Assembly (NCBI GenBank): GCA_026168805.1
Contig: JAPFDS010000068.1
Coordinates: 1-64,000 of the forward strand
Direction of reading: 5' to 3'
From: Caryophanales bacterium
GTDB lineage: Bacteria > Bacillota > Bacilli > Bacillales > Amphibacillaceae
Length of the DNA: 64,000 nucleotides
Made by a program: the position numbers and the translations under genes. Below are positions 17,771 to 27,013 of the stretch, one piece after another (the stretch's first letter is position 1; each line of letters opens with the position of its first letter). The notes beneath the pieces were generated by a model. The model was given only the letters and a program-made list of their open reading frames with translations, was not told where the DNA came from and did not search any database.

Positions 17771-17799
17771 ATAATATCTTAGTCTAAAATAAATGTCTA
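17771..17799 (-). promoter_or_regulatory. Promoter of the dehydrogenase gene
   Basis: TAGACA, 17 bases, TATTAT on the minus strand, close to the sigma-A consensus and about 45 bases before the ATG. Confidence 0.65.
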
Positions 17800-17846
17800 T
17801 CATTTCTGTATCTAATGAATTTTAAAATTACTTATACTATTTTAAA

Positions 17847-17875
17847 TTGACCATAACCTCTCCCTGTATTAAGAT
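17847..17875 (+). promoter_or_regulatory. Promoter of the 2-hydroxycarboxylate transporter gene
   Basis: TTGACC, 17 bases, TAAGAT on the plus strand, about 50 bases before the ATG. It lies in the short divergent region shared with the dehydrogenase, so a common regulator could act here. Confidence 0.6.
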
Positions 17876-17922
17876 TGTAAATTATATGAGTTTAGCAAAG
17901 CATAGAGGAGACTAGTAGAGGA

Positions 17923-19215
17923 ATGGAACAGCGAGAGAATTTACAGAAGTTACGAAATTATAAAACAACCATTTTTAACATTCCGATCCCATGGTTTTTA
18001 GGCATTGTCGCTATTACCTTGTTTGCCATGTACACAGGAAATTTACCCGCAGGAATGGTTGGAGCTCTCCTCCTGATGATGGTGTTAGGAGAGTTTTTTG
18101 GTTGGATTGGTGATCGGACACCGCTTTTACGAAGTTATCTTGGCGGAGGTGCGATTGTTGCTATTTTTGGCTCTGCTTTCCTCATGCATATGAATTGGAT
18201 GCCTGAGGAAGCAACCATCATGATTACCGATTTCATGCAAGAAAGTGGCTTTTTAAATTTTTACATAGCAGGATTAATAACGGGTAGTATTCTAAGCATC
18301 GATTCAAAAGTGTTACTAAAAGCAGGCACACGTTTTGCCATCCCCTTACTGATCGGAATCGTCACTGCCATCGCTATCGGAGGAATGATTGGTGCACTCA
18401 TTGGTGACGGATTTATTGAAACCATTCTCATGGTCGTCCTTCCATTAATGGGCGGCGGCATGGGACTTGGTGGCGTACCAATGTCTCAAGTGTATTCCGA
18501 TATTTTAGGGAACGATCCAAGCTACTATATTTCCCTCGTCGTTCCAGCAATTGCACTCGGGAATTTATTTGCGATCATACTTGCGAGTGTCTTAAACGGG
18601 CTTGGAAACAAATTTCCAAAGTTAACGGGCAATGGTGTTATGATTCCTGGGTTTGAATATCAAAAAACGCAAGAAACAGAGAGTCACAGCATTCGTTTGC
18701 TCGGAATTGGTTTAATTGTTGGCATGCTAGCATTAACGCTTGCTACCGCAGTCAGTAACGTCATCCCGCTTCATCCGTTTGCATTAATGATTTTACTCAT
18801 TGCAGGTTTAAAATTAACGAACCTTCTTCCAACGTTATTAGTCGATGCTGCAGTTGCATGGTTCAGGTTCGTCTTAAAAAACTGGACATATGCGCTGCTC
18901 GTCGGCATTGGCATTACCTTTACAGATTTACATGTCATTATAGAAGCATTTACGCTTGAATTCGTTGTCATCATCGGATTAACTGTCATTAGCGTGACAG
19001 TAATGACAGCTTTAATGGGCAAGGTCGTTGGAATTTATCCCATTGAATCATCGATATCAGCAGGACTTGGCATGATGAATATGGGAGGAACTGGTGACGT
19101 TTCCGTTCTAGCCGCTGCAAGAAGAATGGAATTAATGGCTTTTTGTCAAATCGCTTCAACATTAGGAGCATCGCTTATTTTATTTTTAGCCGATATATTT
19201 GCACAATGGCTGTAG
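17923..19215 (+). CDS. 2-hydroxycarboxylate transporter family protein (CitS/MaeN/CimH type)
   Basis: A 430-residue polytopic carrier of the 2HCT family (PF03390). The hallmark glycine-rich loops are present: MGGGMGLGGVPMSQVYSDIL near residue 185 and SAGLGMMNMGGTGDVSVL near residue 378. These carriers move citrate, malate, lactate or similar hydroxy acids across the membrane with Na+ or H+, or in exchange. Which substrate applies here cannot be read from the sequence. The divergent dehydrogenase is the obvious functional partner. ATG start with GAGGAGA upstream. Confidence 0.9.
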   Translation: MEQRENLQKLRNYKTTIFNIPIPWFLGIVAITLFAMYTGNLPAGMVGALLLMMVLGEFFGWIGDRTPLLRSYLGGGAIVAIFGSAFLMHMNWMPEEATIMITDFMQESGFLNFYIAGLITGSILSIDSKVLLKAGTRFAIPLLIGIVTAIAIGGMIGALIGDGFIETILMVVLPLMGGGMGLGGVPMSQVYSDILGNDPSYYISLVVPAIALGNLFAIILASVLNGLGNKFPKLTGNGVMIPGFEYQKTQETESHSIRLLGIGLIVGMLALTLATAVSNVIPLHPFALMILLIAGLKLTNLLPTLLVDAAVAWFRFVLKNWTYALLVGIGITFTDLHVIIEAFTLEFVVIIGLTVISVTVMTALMGKVVGIYPIESSISAGLGMMNMGGTGDVSVLAAARRMELMAFCQIASTLGASLILFLADIFAQWL

Positions 19216-19242
19216 ACAGGGATTTACGTAATACTACAAAAA

Positions 19243-19297
19243 AACCTCTTCTTAGAAGAGCACCAGTCACTCACTAGGTTAACTCTAAGAAGGGGTT
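19243..19297 (-). terminator. Terminator of the lipoprotein gene at 19424
   Basis: AACCTCTTCTTAGAG pairs with CTCTAAGAAGGGGTT, with a 25-base loop. The run of T lies on the minus-strand side, so it mainly serves the minus-strand gene at 19424, but the hairpin also follows the plus-strand transporter. Confidence 0.7.
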
Positions 19298-19423
19298 ACT
19301 GTAACGATTCGTGAATAAGTACAATAGAAATAATATCTTGGTATCAATTTCTATTTTTATCTCGTCTTATTTAAAATATATTCCCAACAGAAGATTCAAT
19401 CCACGATCTTCCAGCTTACTCTC

Positions 19424-20011
19424 TTATTCCTTTCCTTCTTCAATTTTATCCATTTTAAATACTTCCATTTCTTCAGCAAACTCGTCAAAATTTTCAGGGA
19501 AAACTGTTACTTTATCCGTTCCATTGCCCTTATATCTCTCGATTGTACCGTCTTCAAATTGCAGCAACATCATCCAACCATATCCATCTTGATACGAGTC
19601 TGGGTCTTCGGTTGTATAATCGTCTTTCCAGTCCTGCACATTATGTTTTTCCAAAATCTCCAACAAGCCTTCTTTATCATTAAATGGCAAAGGCTCTTCA
19701 AATGTCGCAACACCATTCGTCGCGAAACGTGGCGCTTCAATAATCTCTTGATTTTCCACATCAATTGCTACACCTTTCGAACTGAAGTAAATTTTAATCA
19801 GCTCATCCAGTGGGTGTTTTTTTGAAGCTTTTGGGGCGCGGTTAATAAAATAAAAATCAAAAATATCCATTCCATCCACTACTTCTTCCTTCTTAGTATC
19901 GGGTTTTTCATGAATCGCTCCGTCATTTATATTTTCATCCTTTGTATCTTTGCATCCAACAAGAATGAGACAAAGGATGATGATGGAAAAAAGATAATAA
20001 TGTCGTTTCAT
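19424..20011 (-). CDS. Small secreted lipoprotein, multicopy family
   Basis: A 195-residue lipoprotein with lipobox LILVGC. It is the near twin of 5887-6459, with almost the same signal peptide, DYTTEDPDSYQDGYGWMM and a shared C-terminal VFPENFDEFAEEME; a short insert KDENIND after the cysteine distinguishes it. Upstream sequence is conserved between the two copies for about 200 bases, including a sigma gene N-terminal scrap and the 51-bp repeats. Start is ATG at 20011 with GAGGGGGA. Function unknown. Confidence 0.85.
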   Translation of the reverse strand: MKRHYYLFSIIILCLILVGCKDTKDENINDGAIHEKPDTKKEEVVDGMDIFDFYFINRAPKASKKHPLDELIKIYFSSKGVAIDVENQEIIEAPRFATNGVATFEEPLPFNDKEGLLEILEKHNVQDWKDDYTTEDPDSYQDGYGWMMLLQFEDGTIERYKGNGTDKVTVFPENFDEFAEEMEVFKMDKIEEGKE

Positions 20012-20192
20012 AACAGTCCCCCTCGCTCGCGTTTTATATTTCGATTACCTGTTGCGCCGGAGCTTCTTTTAAATAATAAATGTCATCTTAGTTTATCGTT
20101 AATCTCCCACCCCCACAAGGGCATAAAGTCTAGCAACATCCTTCGAATACGAAGTCGGTGAATATAAAAGTGAGTGCAGCGAAAAGCGAGTA

Positions 20193-20448
20193 CCCTACCT
20201 GAAACAAAGGTGTGGGGATGAATCCAGGGACGAAAAACCGATTACACTACCTGGATTGGGGGTGCAGGGGCGAATCCAGGGAGGGTAAAACAATCTCCCT
20301 ACCTGGATTGGGGTGCGGAGAGGAATCCAGGAACGAGAAGCCGAGTACACTCCCTGGAACAAGGTGCGGAGGAGAATCCAGGGACGATAAACAAATCACA
20401 CTCCCCGAACCAAAGCACAGAAACAAATCCCGGGACGATCAACCATCA
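20193..20448. repeat. 51-bp palindromic tandem repeat, cluster C
   Basis: Five units of 50-52 bp. The second and third show the palindrome clearly: CCTGGATT near the start pairs with AATCCAGG in the middle. Length variation of one base here breaks the reading frames, which argues against a coding role. Region 20012-20192 is the duplicated upstream region of the lipoprotein gene, including a scrap of the sigma gene at about 20143-20183. Confidence 0.9.
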
Positions 20449-20470
20449 CACTCCCCCAAACCCACAACAA

Positions 20471-20521
20471 AAAGCGAACAATCATGGGATAATTATCTTT
20501 AAACCCGCGATTGTTCGCTTT
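20471..20521. terminator. Strong hairpin after repeat cluster C
   Basis: AAAGCGAACAATC pairs with GATTGTTCGCTTT, 13 bp. A related hairpin follows repeat cluster D at 36324-36367, so the hairpin travels with the repeats. Confidence 0.7.
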
Positions 20522-20552
20522 GTTTGTATTTACTATTATTCGTGAATTCAGT

Positions 20553-20717
20553 TTATCTGCTTCTAATTCGTCTAATAATTCTTTTTCTAGACGTTAGACG
20601 CTGTATTCTTCTTACAAGTAATTCATTGTCTTTTTGCACCTTTCGCTCATGATGTGAGAGGTTTATTTTTGCTAATGGTAAATTAAGGGCTTCTCTTCTT
20701 TTGTAATTTTTGAGCAA
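20553..20717 (-). CDS. Possible small basic protein
   Basis: A 54-residue reading frame starting at TTG, preceded by AAAGGTGG at good distance. The product is very basic, ending in RRIQRLTSRKRIIRRIRSR. I recognise no family, and it lies between repeats and a lipoprotein gene, so it may be a chance frame. Confidence 0.3.
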   Translation of the reverse strand: MLKNYKRREALNLPLAKINLSHHERKVQKDNELLVRRIQRLTSRKRIIRRIRSR

Positions 20718-20790
20718 AGTTAACACCACCTTTGATATTAATAGATTATGCAAAGGAATCCTTTGCGCAACCTATTGAAGTACTATGTAA

Positions 20791-21336
20791 TCATTCTTCT
20801 TTACGTTTTAATTCATAATAGCCCTCGATGCTACTCTTCGTTTTATCGTATTCAAGATTGTAATTTTCCATTAACTTCTCAAGATACTCATTCACTTCAT
20901 CGTATTTTCTCTTTAACTCATTATCCTTCTGTATATATTCTGATTTTGAAAGGTCACCTTTAAAGTAGTCTATTCCGCTTGTCATTAGGTCTCTTCCATG
21001 TTCTTCTGCTTTAATTTGCATTTTATTTAATTTCTTAACCTTCCTGTGCTTTAGTTCGATAGACTCAAATCGATCTAGAACTTTATCGACAATCGGAATA
21101 ATGTCATTCTCGTGTAGTTCAATAGCCTCTTTTTCATAACCCTCTTCTAATTCCATCATTATTTTCCGAAAGTCCTCTTTAGAAGTACCTAATTCTTTCC
21201 TCTTCATAGCATGGATAGGAATCCATTCATTATTATAGTAATCAATAAGCTCATCGGCTATTTCTTCGTCACTTGCACAGGAACTTAGAAAAAATAATGA
21301 TGTAACAGTAAGCACCAATGCGGAAAAATTCTTCAT
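20791..21336 (-). CDS. Helical lipoprotein of unknown function
   Basis: A 181-residue protein with lipobox FFLSSC. The mature part is nearly all charged alpha helix (EDFRKIMMELEEGYEKEA; NELKRKYDEVNEYLEKLMEN) and probably coiled coil, resembling YkyA-like cell-wall lipoproteins in style though I cannot claim homology. The start is ATG at 21336 with AAGGGG before it; upstream reading is unsupported. Confidence 0.75.
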   Translation of the reverse strand: MKNFSALVLTVTSLFFLSSCASDEEIADELIDYYNNEWIPIHAMKRKELGTSKEDFRKIMMELEEGYEKEAIELHENDIIPIVDKVLDRFESIELKHRKVKKLNKMQIKAEEHGRDLMTSGIDYFKGDLSKSEYIQKDNELKRKYDEVNEYLEKLMENYNLEYDKTKSSIEGYYELKRKEE

Positions 21337-21554
21337 AGTAAAATACCCCTTTAAAAATCGTACTTTATTGTCATCGCACAATACGTTAAAAATATCATGT
21401 AATATGGCTATTAACAAGATGATAAAGGGCTATTTTATAAGTGCCTTAGCAAGTCTGTTCACTTCACCAATATTATAGGAATCATCAAGTAATCCCCACC
21501 TACATGTAGATGGAGACTTCGTATATGTTTTTTTATATCTTCTCAGTCTCTTTG

Positions 21555-21898
21555 TTACCCACCAATAACTTCAATGACCTTTCGGCGAAACACATCTGTT
21601 CACAACTTCCGGCTCGCTTCCCTCGCCCAGCTTTTCACCGCTGATTCTGAGACGTTTTCAAATTCCATAATCTCTTTAATCGACAACCCATCGATGACAA
21701 GATGGCGGACCCACTTCCATTGGTTGCAACTGAGTTCACTCTGAATGTCGTGCCAAAATGATTCGTCTTTCAACTGGACTCCTGTTACACATATAAGCAT
21801 TTGATCGGTCGTTCCAACTGTATTTCCTGAATCTTTAGCAATAATTTGTGATTCCATTGCTTCCTTGTATTTTTCAATATGACGGATGATTGTGCGCT
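21555..21898 (-). pseudogene. Broken sigma-70-like gene (N-terminally truncated, in-frame stop)
   Basis: The frame runs from QRTIIRHIEKYKEAMESQ through MLICVTGVQLKDESFWHD to region 4 (WVRHLVIDGLSIKEIMEF, then ESAVKSWAREASRKL), matching the intact gene at 36429-36983 throughout. Region 2 before QRTIIRH is missing and a TGA interrupts the end (KL*TDVFRRKVIEVIGG). It cannot make a functional sigma factor. The rest of 21337-22034 shows nothing else. Confidence 0.85.
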
Positions 21899-22034
21899 GT
21901 CAAATACAATTGTTTAAAATAACACTATTTACAACCATCATGAAAAATATAATAAAAATAAATTTAAGTAGTAATCCTCAAAAGTGTTCTCTCTTCCTGA
22001 TATCACATCCACGTGCAAGGGGCATTTGTATTTC

Positions 22035-22409
22035 TCATAAATTAAATGAAAGTACAGTCGCTACTACAAACAAAGCAGTGCCGCTTCCGAGTGCATACAC
22101 CATGAGATGATCGGTCATTCGCTTTTTCCATTGGACGAATGCCTCATCTGAATGAATCACTTCGTCGACTTCTTGCATAGAGAAGGGTTTTCTAAATACA
22201 ACCCTTCCCACTCTTTTCCAGCCATGCATAAAAATTTTCCAAAAGCTTGTTCTTGCTACATGAATACAACCACTTGTTATTAGCACAAATAAACTTACTA
22301 AAAACAGTATGTTCAAATGGTTGGTTGATTCCATGTGGAGCAAGCTAAATTGACCTAAGAGATACATGAGAAATAACGTAATCCCACTAGCATATAAAAA
22401 CCGTTTCAT
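22035..22409 (-). CDS. Small membrane protein behind oppA (DUF3899-like)
   Basis: A 124-residue protein with helices at about 3-20, 29-50 and 103-122, and a conserved-looking cytoplasmic loop SFWKIFMHGWKRVGRVVF between them. Its size, layout and position at the end of an opp operon fit DUF3899 proteins. Role unknown. ATG at 22409 lies 22 bases after the oppA stop, with AAAGGA upstream, so it is probably co-transcribed. Confidence 0.65.
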   Translation of the reverse strand: MKRFLYASGITLFLMYLLGQFSLLHMESTNHLNILFLVSLFVLITSGCIHVARTSFWKIFMHGWKRVGRVVFRKPFSMQEVDEVIHSDEAFVQWKKRMTDHLMVYALGSGTALFVVATVLSFNL

Positions 22410-22431
22410 GATGGCTACCATCCTTTTTTGT

Positions 22432-24048
22432 TTATTCTGCGATTCTTTCGGCATAACGTAAGTTTGGTTGATTGAGAGGGTCAAAGAGAATGCCGTCTAC
22501 TTTCTCACTCATCAGTCCATTGGTTGCCGAGAACAAAATCGGAATCACTGGCATATCCTCCATCAATACCTCTTCTGCCGCGTGCAATAACTCAAATCGT
22601 TTTTCTTCATCTTGCTCCGTCAATGACTCTTCTAATAACGCATCAAACTCTTCGTTACTCCAATTCGTAAAGTTGCTTGAGCTATTGGTTGTATATAAGT
22701 CTAGTACTGGATATGGATCTAAGAAATCTCCTACCCAGCCCATCCGCGCGATTTGGAAGTTCTTTTGTTTAAATGTATCAATGAATGTGTTCCATTCCTG
22801 ATTTTCTAGCGTTACTTCTAGCTCTAAATTTTGTTTAAACATTTCCTGCAGGGATTCCGCGATCTTTTTGTGATTATCTTCTGAGTTATATTTCAATGCA
22901 AATGTAGGGAGTTCGTCCCATCCTTCTTCTGCCAAACCTTCTTCTAGTAACTCCTGTGCTTTGTCCACATCAAATGTATAATATGGTTCTGCTTCTTCTC
23001 TAAAATCTTGATCTGCTGGAGTTGTAATTCCGTTAGCAACATAGCCGTACGCTGGAATTTCTCCTCCTTGAGAAATATTTTCTGTAATGGCTTCTCGATC
23101 AATCGCGTAAGATAATGCCTTTCTAATCTTTGCATTCGTGAATGGTTCTTCTTCAACGTTAAAAGTATACGTATATACACTGAAAGATGGATGGTTGATA
23201 AATTCATCACTGTCTTTTTCTTGTGCAATGGCTTCAGATGGAAGGCTCGTCACAAGATCAAGTGCACCGGATTGGTACATTTGATATTCAGTTGTCGTAT
23301 CTTCAATCATTTTAAAATCAATCGTATCCATTGTAATAGCATCTATGTTCCAATAGTTTTCATTCTTTTCAAGGGTTAAATGGTCATCATGTTTCCAAAC
23401 GGAGACGATATACGAGCCATTTGTAATAATGCTTTCTTCATCCGCAGCCCAGTCCTCATCTTCTTCAACAACATTTTTATTCACTGGCAAATATCCATGA
23501 TTTAACACAACTGTCGGGAAAAATTGCACCGGATGCTCCAATTCAACGACAAGTGTGTGATCATCTTCCGCTATAATTTGAACGTCCTCCACGTCACCTT
23601 CCCCATTGTTATATTCCTCAGCACCAGCAATATAGTAAAATTGTGACGGGTCATATGCGGCTGTTTCTGGATCTAAAATTCGTTTCCAAGCATATTCAAA
23701 ATCATCCGCCGTTAATGTATCTCCATTTGACCACTCGGCATCATCGCGAATGGTAAATGTATAGATAGTTCCATCTTCAGAAACGTCAATATCACTAGCT
23801 GCACCTTCAACAACTTCTCCCTCTTCATCATATCGATACAATCCTTCATATAAATGGTCAATGACCCAATAGGACGTTGTATCCGAAGCAAAGGCTGGAT
23901 CCACTGTATAAGGTTCGCCTCCTAAGTTCGCTGTAATTTCTTGTGTAACCGCCTCTTCAGAAGAGACATTAGTTGCTTCTCCTCCACAAGCAGCTAATAT
24001 GAGAATAAAAACAGTACTTATAACTAAAAATGTCTTTTTAAAGTTCAT
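22432..24048 (-). CDS. oppA: Oligopeptide ABC transporter substrate-binding lipoprotein
   Basis: A 538-residue SBP_bac_5 protein with lipobox ILAAC. Family segments are visible: DHLYEGLYRYDEEGEVVEGA, YTFTIRDDAEWSNGDTLTAD, FEYAWKRILDP, ALSYAIDREAI and FTNWSNEEFDALL. It binds peptides outside the cell and delivers them to OppBC. It is very acidic, as in halotolerant relatives. It is fifth in the order oppB-C-D-F-A, downstream of two SAM-I riboswitches, so it should be induced when methionine/SAM is low, which suggests a role in gaining methionine or sulfur from peptides. Confidence 0.9.
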   Translation of the reverse strand: MNFKKTFLVISTVFILILAACGGEATNVSSEEAVTQEITANLGGEPYTVDPAFASDTTSYWVIDHLYEGLYRYDEEGEVVEGAASDIDVSEDGTIYTFTIRDDAEWSNGDTLTADDFEYAWKRILDPETAAYDPSQFYYIAGAEEYNNGEGDVEDVQIIAEDDHTLVVELEHPVQFFPTVVLNHGYLPVNKNVVEEDEDWAADEESIITNGSYIVSVWKHDDHLTLEKNENYWNIDAITMDTIDFKMIEDTTTEYQMYQSGALDLVTSLPSEAIAQEKDSDEFINHPSFSVYTYTFNVEEEPFTNAKIRKALSYAIDREAITENISQGGEIPAYGYVANGITTPADQDFREEAEPYYTFDVDKAQELLEEGLAEEGWDELPTFALKYNSEDNHKKIAESLQEMFKQNLELEVTLENQEWNTFIDTFKQKNFQIARMGWVGDFLDPYPVLDLYTTNSSSNFTNWSNEEFDALLEESLTEQDEEKRFELLHAAEEVLMEDMPVIPILFSATNGLMSEKVDGILFDPLNQPNLRYAERIAE

Positions 24049-24066
24049 GATTTTTCCTCCTATGAT

Positions 24067-25023
24067 TTATGCATATAAATGACATGCTACCCAGTGGTTA
24101 GGTTGGGCCTCTTTCCAAATTGGTACTTCTGCAGCACATTGGTCAAATGCGACAGGACACCTTGTTCGAAATGGACATCCACTTGGTGGATCCATTGGAC
24201 TGGGTGGATCTCCTGAAAGTACAATACGTTCCCGCGTACCTTTTAAGGATGGTTTTGATGCTGGAACTGCTGATAATAGTGCCTTCGTATATGGATGTAG
24301 GGGGTCTTCAAACAATTGTTGACGATTCGTTAACTCCATCATTTTGCCTAAATACATCACCCCAATCCGGTCGCTAATGTGACGCACCATGGATAAATCA
24401 TGGGCGATAAATAAATAGGTTAATCCTTCTTCCTGCTGCAAATCTTCTAATAAATTAATCACTTGTGCCTGAATGGACACATCAAGAGCCGAAATCGGTT
24501 CATCGGCAACGATAAATGATGGTTGAACCGCGAGTGCACGGGCAATCCCTATGCGTTGGCGTTGACCTCCACTAAATTCATGGGGATAACGCTGGGCATG
24601 GTCTTCGTGCAATCCGACCTTTTTTAATAACTCAAACACACGGTCTCTTTTTTCCTCCTTTTTTACAAGCTTGAACGCATCGATTCCTTCTGCAACAATA
24701 TCGCCGACACGCATACGTGGATTCAGTGATGCATGTGGGTCTTGGAAAATCATTTGCATTTTGCGGTTTCGCTCCCGTTTTTCCGCAGAACTTAACTCGC
24801 TTATGTCTTTTCCTTCAAACAGCACATGTCCCGCTGTGGCTTCATATAAATCAACAATCGTTCTCCCGAGGGTTGTCTTTCCACTACCACTTTCACCTAC
24901 AAGGCCGAGTGTTTCTCCTTTTTTGATGGAAAAAGACACACCATTCACCGATTTCACCAATTGCTTTCGTCCACTTGAAAAGTGTTTATGTACGTCTCGT
25001 ACTTCCACTACATGTTCTACCAC
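24067..25023 (-). CDS. oppF: Oligopeptide ABC transporter ATP-binding protein
   Basis: A 318-residue ABC ATPase: GESGSGKTT (Walker A), FSGGQRQRIGIARAL (signature), FIVADEPISALD (Walker B), IAHDLSMVRHI (H loop). The C-terminal oligopeptide domain carries the cysteine pattern GCPFRTRCP with later C residues, which in this family can bind an Fe-S cluster. It overlaps oppD by seven bases, and its paralogue is at 49556. Confidence 0.92.
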   Translation of the reverse strand: MVEHVVEVRDVHKHFSSGRKQLVKSVNGVSFSIKKGETLGLVGESGSGKTTLGRTIVDLYEATAGHVLFEGKDISELSSAEKRERNRKMQMIFQDPHASLNPRMRVGDIVAEGIDAFKLVKKEEKRDRVFELLKKVGLHEDHAQRYPHEFSGGQRQRIGIARALAVQPSFIVADEPISALDVSIQAQVINLLEDLQQEEGLTYLFIAHDLSMVRHISDRIGVMYLGKMMELTNRQQLFEDPLHPYTKALLSAVPASKPSLKGTRERIVLSGDPPSPMDPPSGCPFRTRCPVAFDQCAAEVPIWKEAQPNHWVACHLYA

Positions 25024-26039
25024 AGCACTTCCTCCTTTCCTGCAAACTGCTCTTTTACACCCGCTGCCCGTGGATCATGCAACCAGCATTTGGCATAATG
25101 ATTCTCTGAAAACAATTGTTCTTCAGGCATATATTCCACACATACTTCCATTGCAAAAGGACATCTTTCTGCGAATGGGCACCCTTGTGGTGGTGAAAAT
25201 AAATCTGGTGGGGTTCCTTCAATTGGTACAAGTCTTTGACTTTCTGCCAACTCTGATGAAGGAACAGATTGAAGCAGCTTTATCGTATATGGATGCTGTG
25301 GGTTTTCAAAAATCTCGTCCACAGATCCACTCTCCACAACAACCCCTGCATACATGACAGCCACCCGATCTGCCACTTCCGCGACGACACCTAAATCATG
25401 GGTAATTAACACAATCGACATGTTTCTCTCTTGTTGGATAGCTGTTAAAACATCAAGTATTTGTGCTTGAATCGTTACGTCTAGCGCTGTCGTTGGTTCA
25501 TCGGCTATAATGAGCGACGGATCACAAGCAAGTGCAATAGCTATTACAATTCGTTGTCTCATGCCACCACTACATTCATGGGGATACTGCCGATAGCGTC
25601 TTTCTGGTGCAGGAATACCAACGAGTTTTAACAAATCAATCGTTTTTTTCTTTGCTTCGTTTTTAGAGATTTTTTGATGTTTAAACAATCCTTCTTCAAT
25701 TTGTTTACCAATTTTCATCGTTGGATTCAGGGAAGTCATTGGATCTTGAAAAATCATTCCTATTTCTGATCCACGTAAAGCTTGAATTTTCTTTTTCGGT
25801 AAAGTTGTCAGCTCCTTGCCTTTAAAAATAATCTCTCCGTCCTTCACCTGACCATTTTTTGTAGAAACCATTCCCATAATGGCTTGGGCTGTAACACTTT
25901 TTCCACTACCACTTTCCCCGACAATTGCTAACGTTTCCCCAGCGTTTACATGAAAAGAAACCCCACGGACGGCTTGCACTTCGCCGCCATATGTTGTAAA
26001 TGACACTTGTAAATTATCTACGTCTAATATGTGACTCAT
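25017..26039 (-). CDS. oppD: Oligopeptide ABC transporter ATP-binding protein
   Basis: A 340-residue ABC ATPase paired with OppF. Motifs are GESGSGKSVT, CSGGMRQRIVIAIALAC, LIIADEPTTALDVT and ITHDLGVVAEV; the C-terminus carries GCPFAERCPF with the family cysteines. The gene is 11 bases behind oppC and overlaps oppF, consistent with one operon. Confidence 0.92.
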   Translation of the reverse strand: MSHILDVDNLQVSFTTYGGEVQAVRGVSFHVNAGETLAIVGESGSGKSVTAQAIMGMVSTKNGQVKDGEIIFKGKELTTLPKKKIQALRGSEIGMIFQDPMTSLNPTMKIGKQIEEGLFKHQKISKNEAKKKTIDLLKLVGIPAPERRYRQYPHECSGGMRQRIVIAIALACDPSLIIADEPTTALDVTIQAQILDVLTAIQQERNMSIVLITHDLGVVAEVADRVAVMYAGVVVESGSVDEIFENPQHPYTIKLLQSVPSSELAESQRLVPIEGTPPDLFSPPQGCPFAERCPFAMEVCVEYMPEEQLFSENHYAKCWLHDPRAAGVKEQFAGKEEVLW

Positions 26040-26050
26040 CTTTCATCCTC

Positions 26051-27013
26051 CTAATGTGCTGACTTCGGATCCAGTGCATCTTGCAAACCATCTCCAAATA
26101 CATTAAATGCAAACATGGTGAGCGAGATCATAAGTCCTGGGAAAAACAACCTCCACCATTGCCCACTTAACACAACACCTAACGCATCATTTGCCATTGT
26201 CCCCCAACTTGCCGTAGGTGCCTGAACTCCTAATCCAAGAAAACTTAAAAATGACTCTGCAAAAATGGCTTGTGGAATGGTAAATGTCAGATTCACAATA
26301 ATAATGCCGGCCATATTCGGTAATAAATGTTTCGCAATAATTTTCATGTGCGATGTTCCTAACTTTTCAGCAGCAAACACATATTCCTGTTGTTTCAATT
26401 GAAGCATTTGCCCCCTAACAATCCGGGCCATTCCAACCCAACCGGTTGCTGATAGGGCAATGATCATCGTTACAATCCCTGGATCCATAATGACGAGTAA
26501 TAAAATGACTACCAATAAATACGGAACGCCATATAACACCTCAACAATCCGCATTAAAAATCCGTCCACACGGTCACCGGCCTTTCCTCTGCCAGCCATA
26601 TACCCTGAAATACTTCCAACAGCTACACCAATGACAAGGTCAATCAAAGCCGCAACAAAACCAATCGTTAGTGAAATACGCGCACCAGCCCACGTTCTCA
26701 CCCACATATCCCGGCCGAGATCATCTGTGCCAAACCAATGCTCGCCTGATACAGGAAGGTTTCCCTCTGACAGCGATTGTTCACTTGCACTATGAGGAAC
26801 CATATACGGTCCAAAAATTGCCAGAAACAATAGAATGAACAACAAGCTACATCCAACAATCGCCAATTTATTTTTCACAATTTTGAGTAAGGTATCTTTC
26901 CAAAAACTCAAACTTGGCCGTGTATGACTTGTCTCTTTAAAAAAATTCGGATCTACTGGACGAAACTTTTCATCCATGTGTGATGTACGATCTGCCAAGT
27001 TACTTCCCTCCAC
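26051..27013 (-). CDS. oppC: Oligopeptide ABC transporter permease
   Basis: A 320-residue inner-membrane permease with the OppC N-terminal cytoplasmic extension, a first helix around 48-70 and the segment GEHWFGTDDLGRDMWVRTW typical of OppC/DppC. The coupling loop that contacts the ATPases reads AAEKLGTSHMKIIAKHLLPN. It overlaps the end of oppB by 14 bases. Confidence 0.92.
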   Translation of the reverse strand: MEGSNLADRTSHMDEKFRPVDPNFFKETSHTRPSLSFWKDTLLKIVKNKLAIVGCSLLFILLFLAIFGPYMVPHSASEQSLSEGNLPVSGEHWFGTDDLGRDMWVRTWAGARISLTIGFVAALIDLVIGVAVGSISGYMAGRGKAGDRVDGFLMRIVEVLYGVPYLLVVILLLVIMDPGIVTMIIALSATGWVGMARIVRGQMLQLKQQEYVFAAEKLGTSHMKIIAKHLLPNMAGIIIVNLTFTIPQAIFAESFLSFLGLGVQAPTASWGTMANDALGVVLSGQWWRLFFPGLMISLTMFAFNVFGDGLQDALDPKSAH

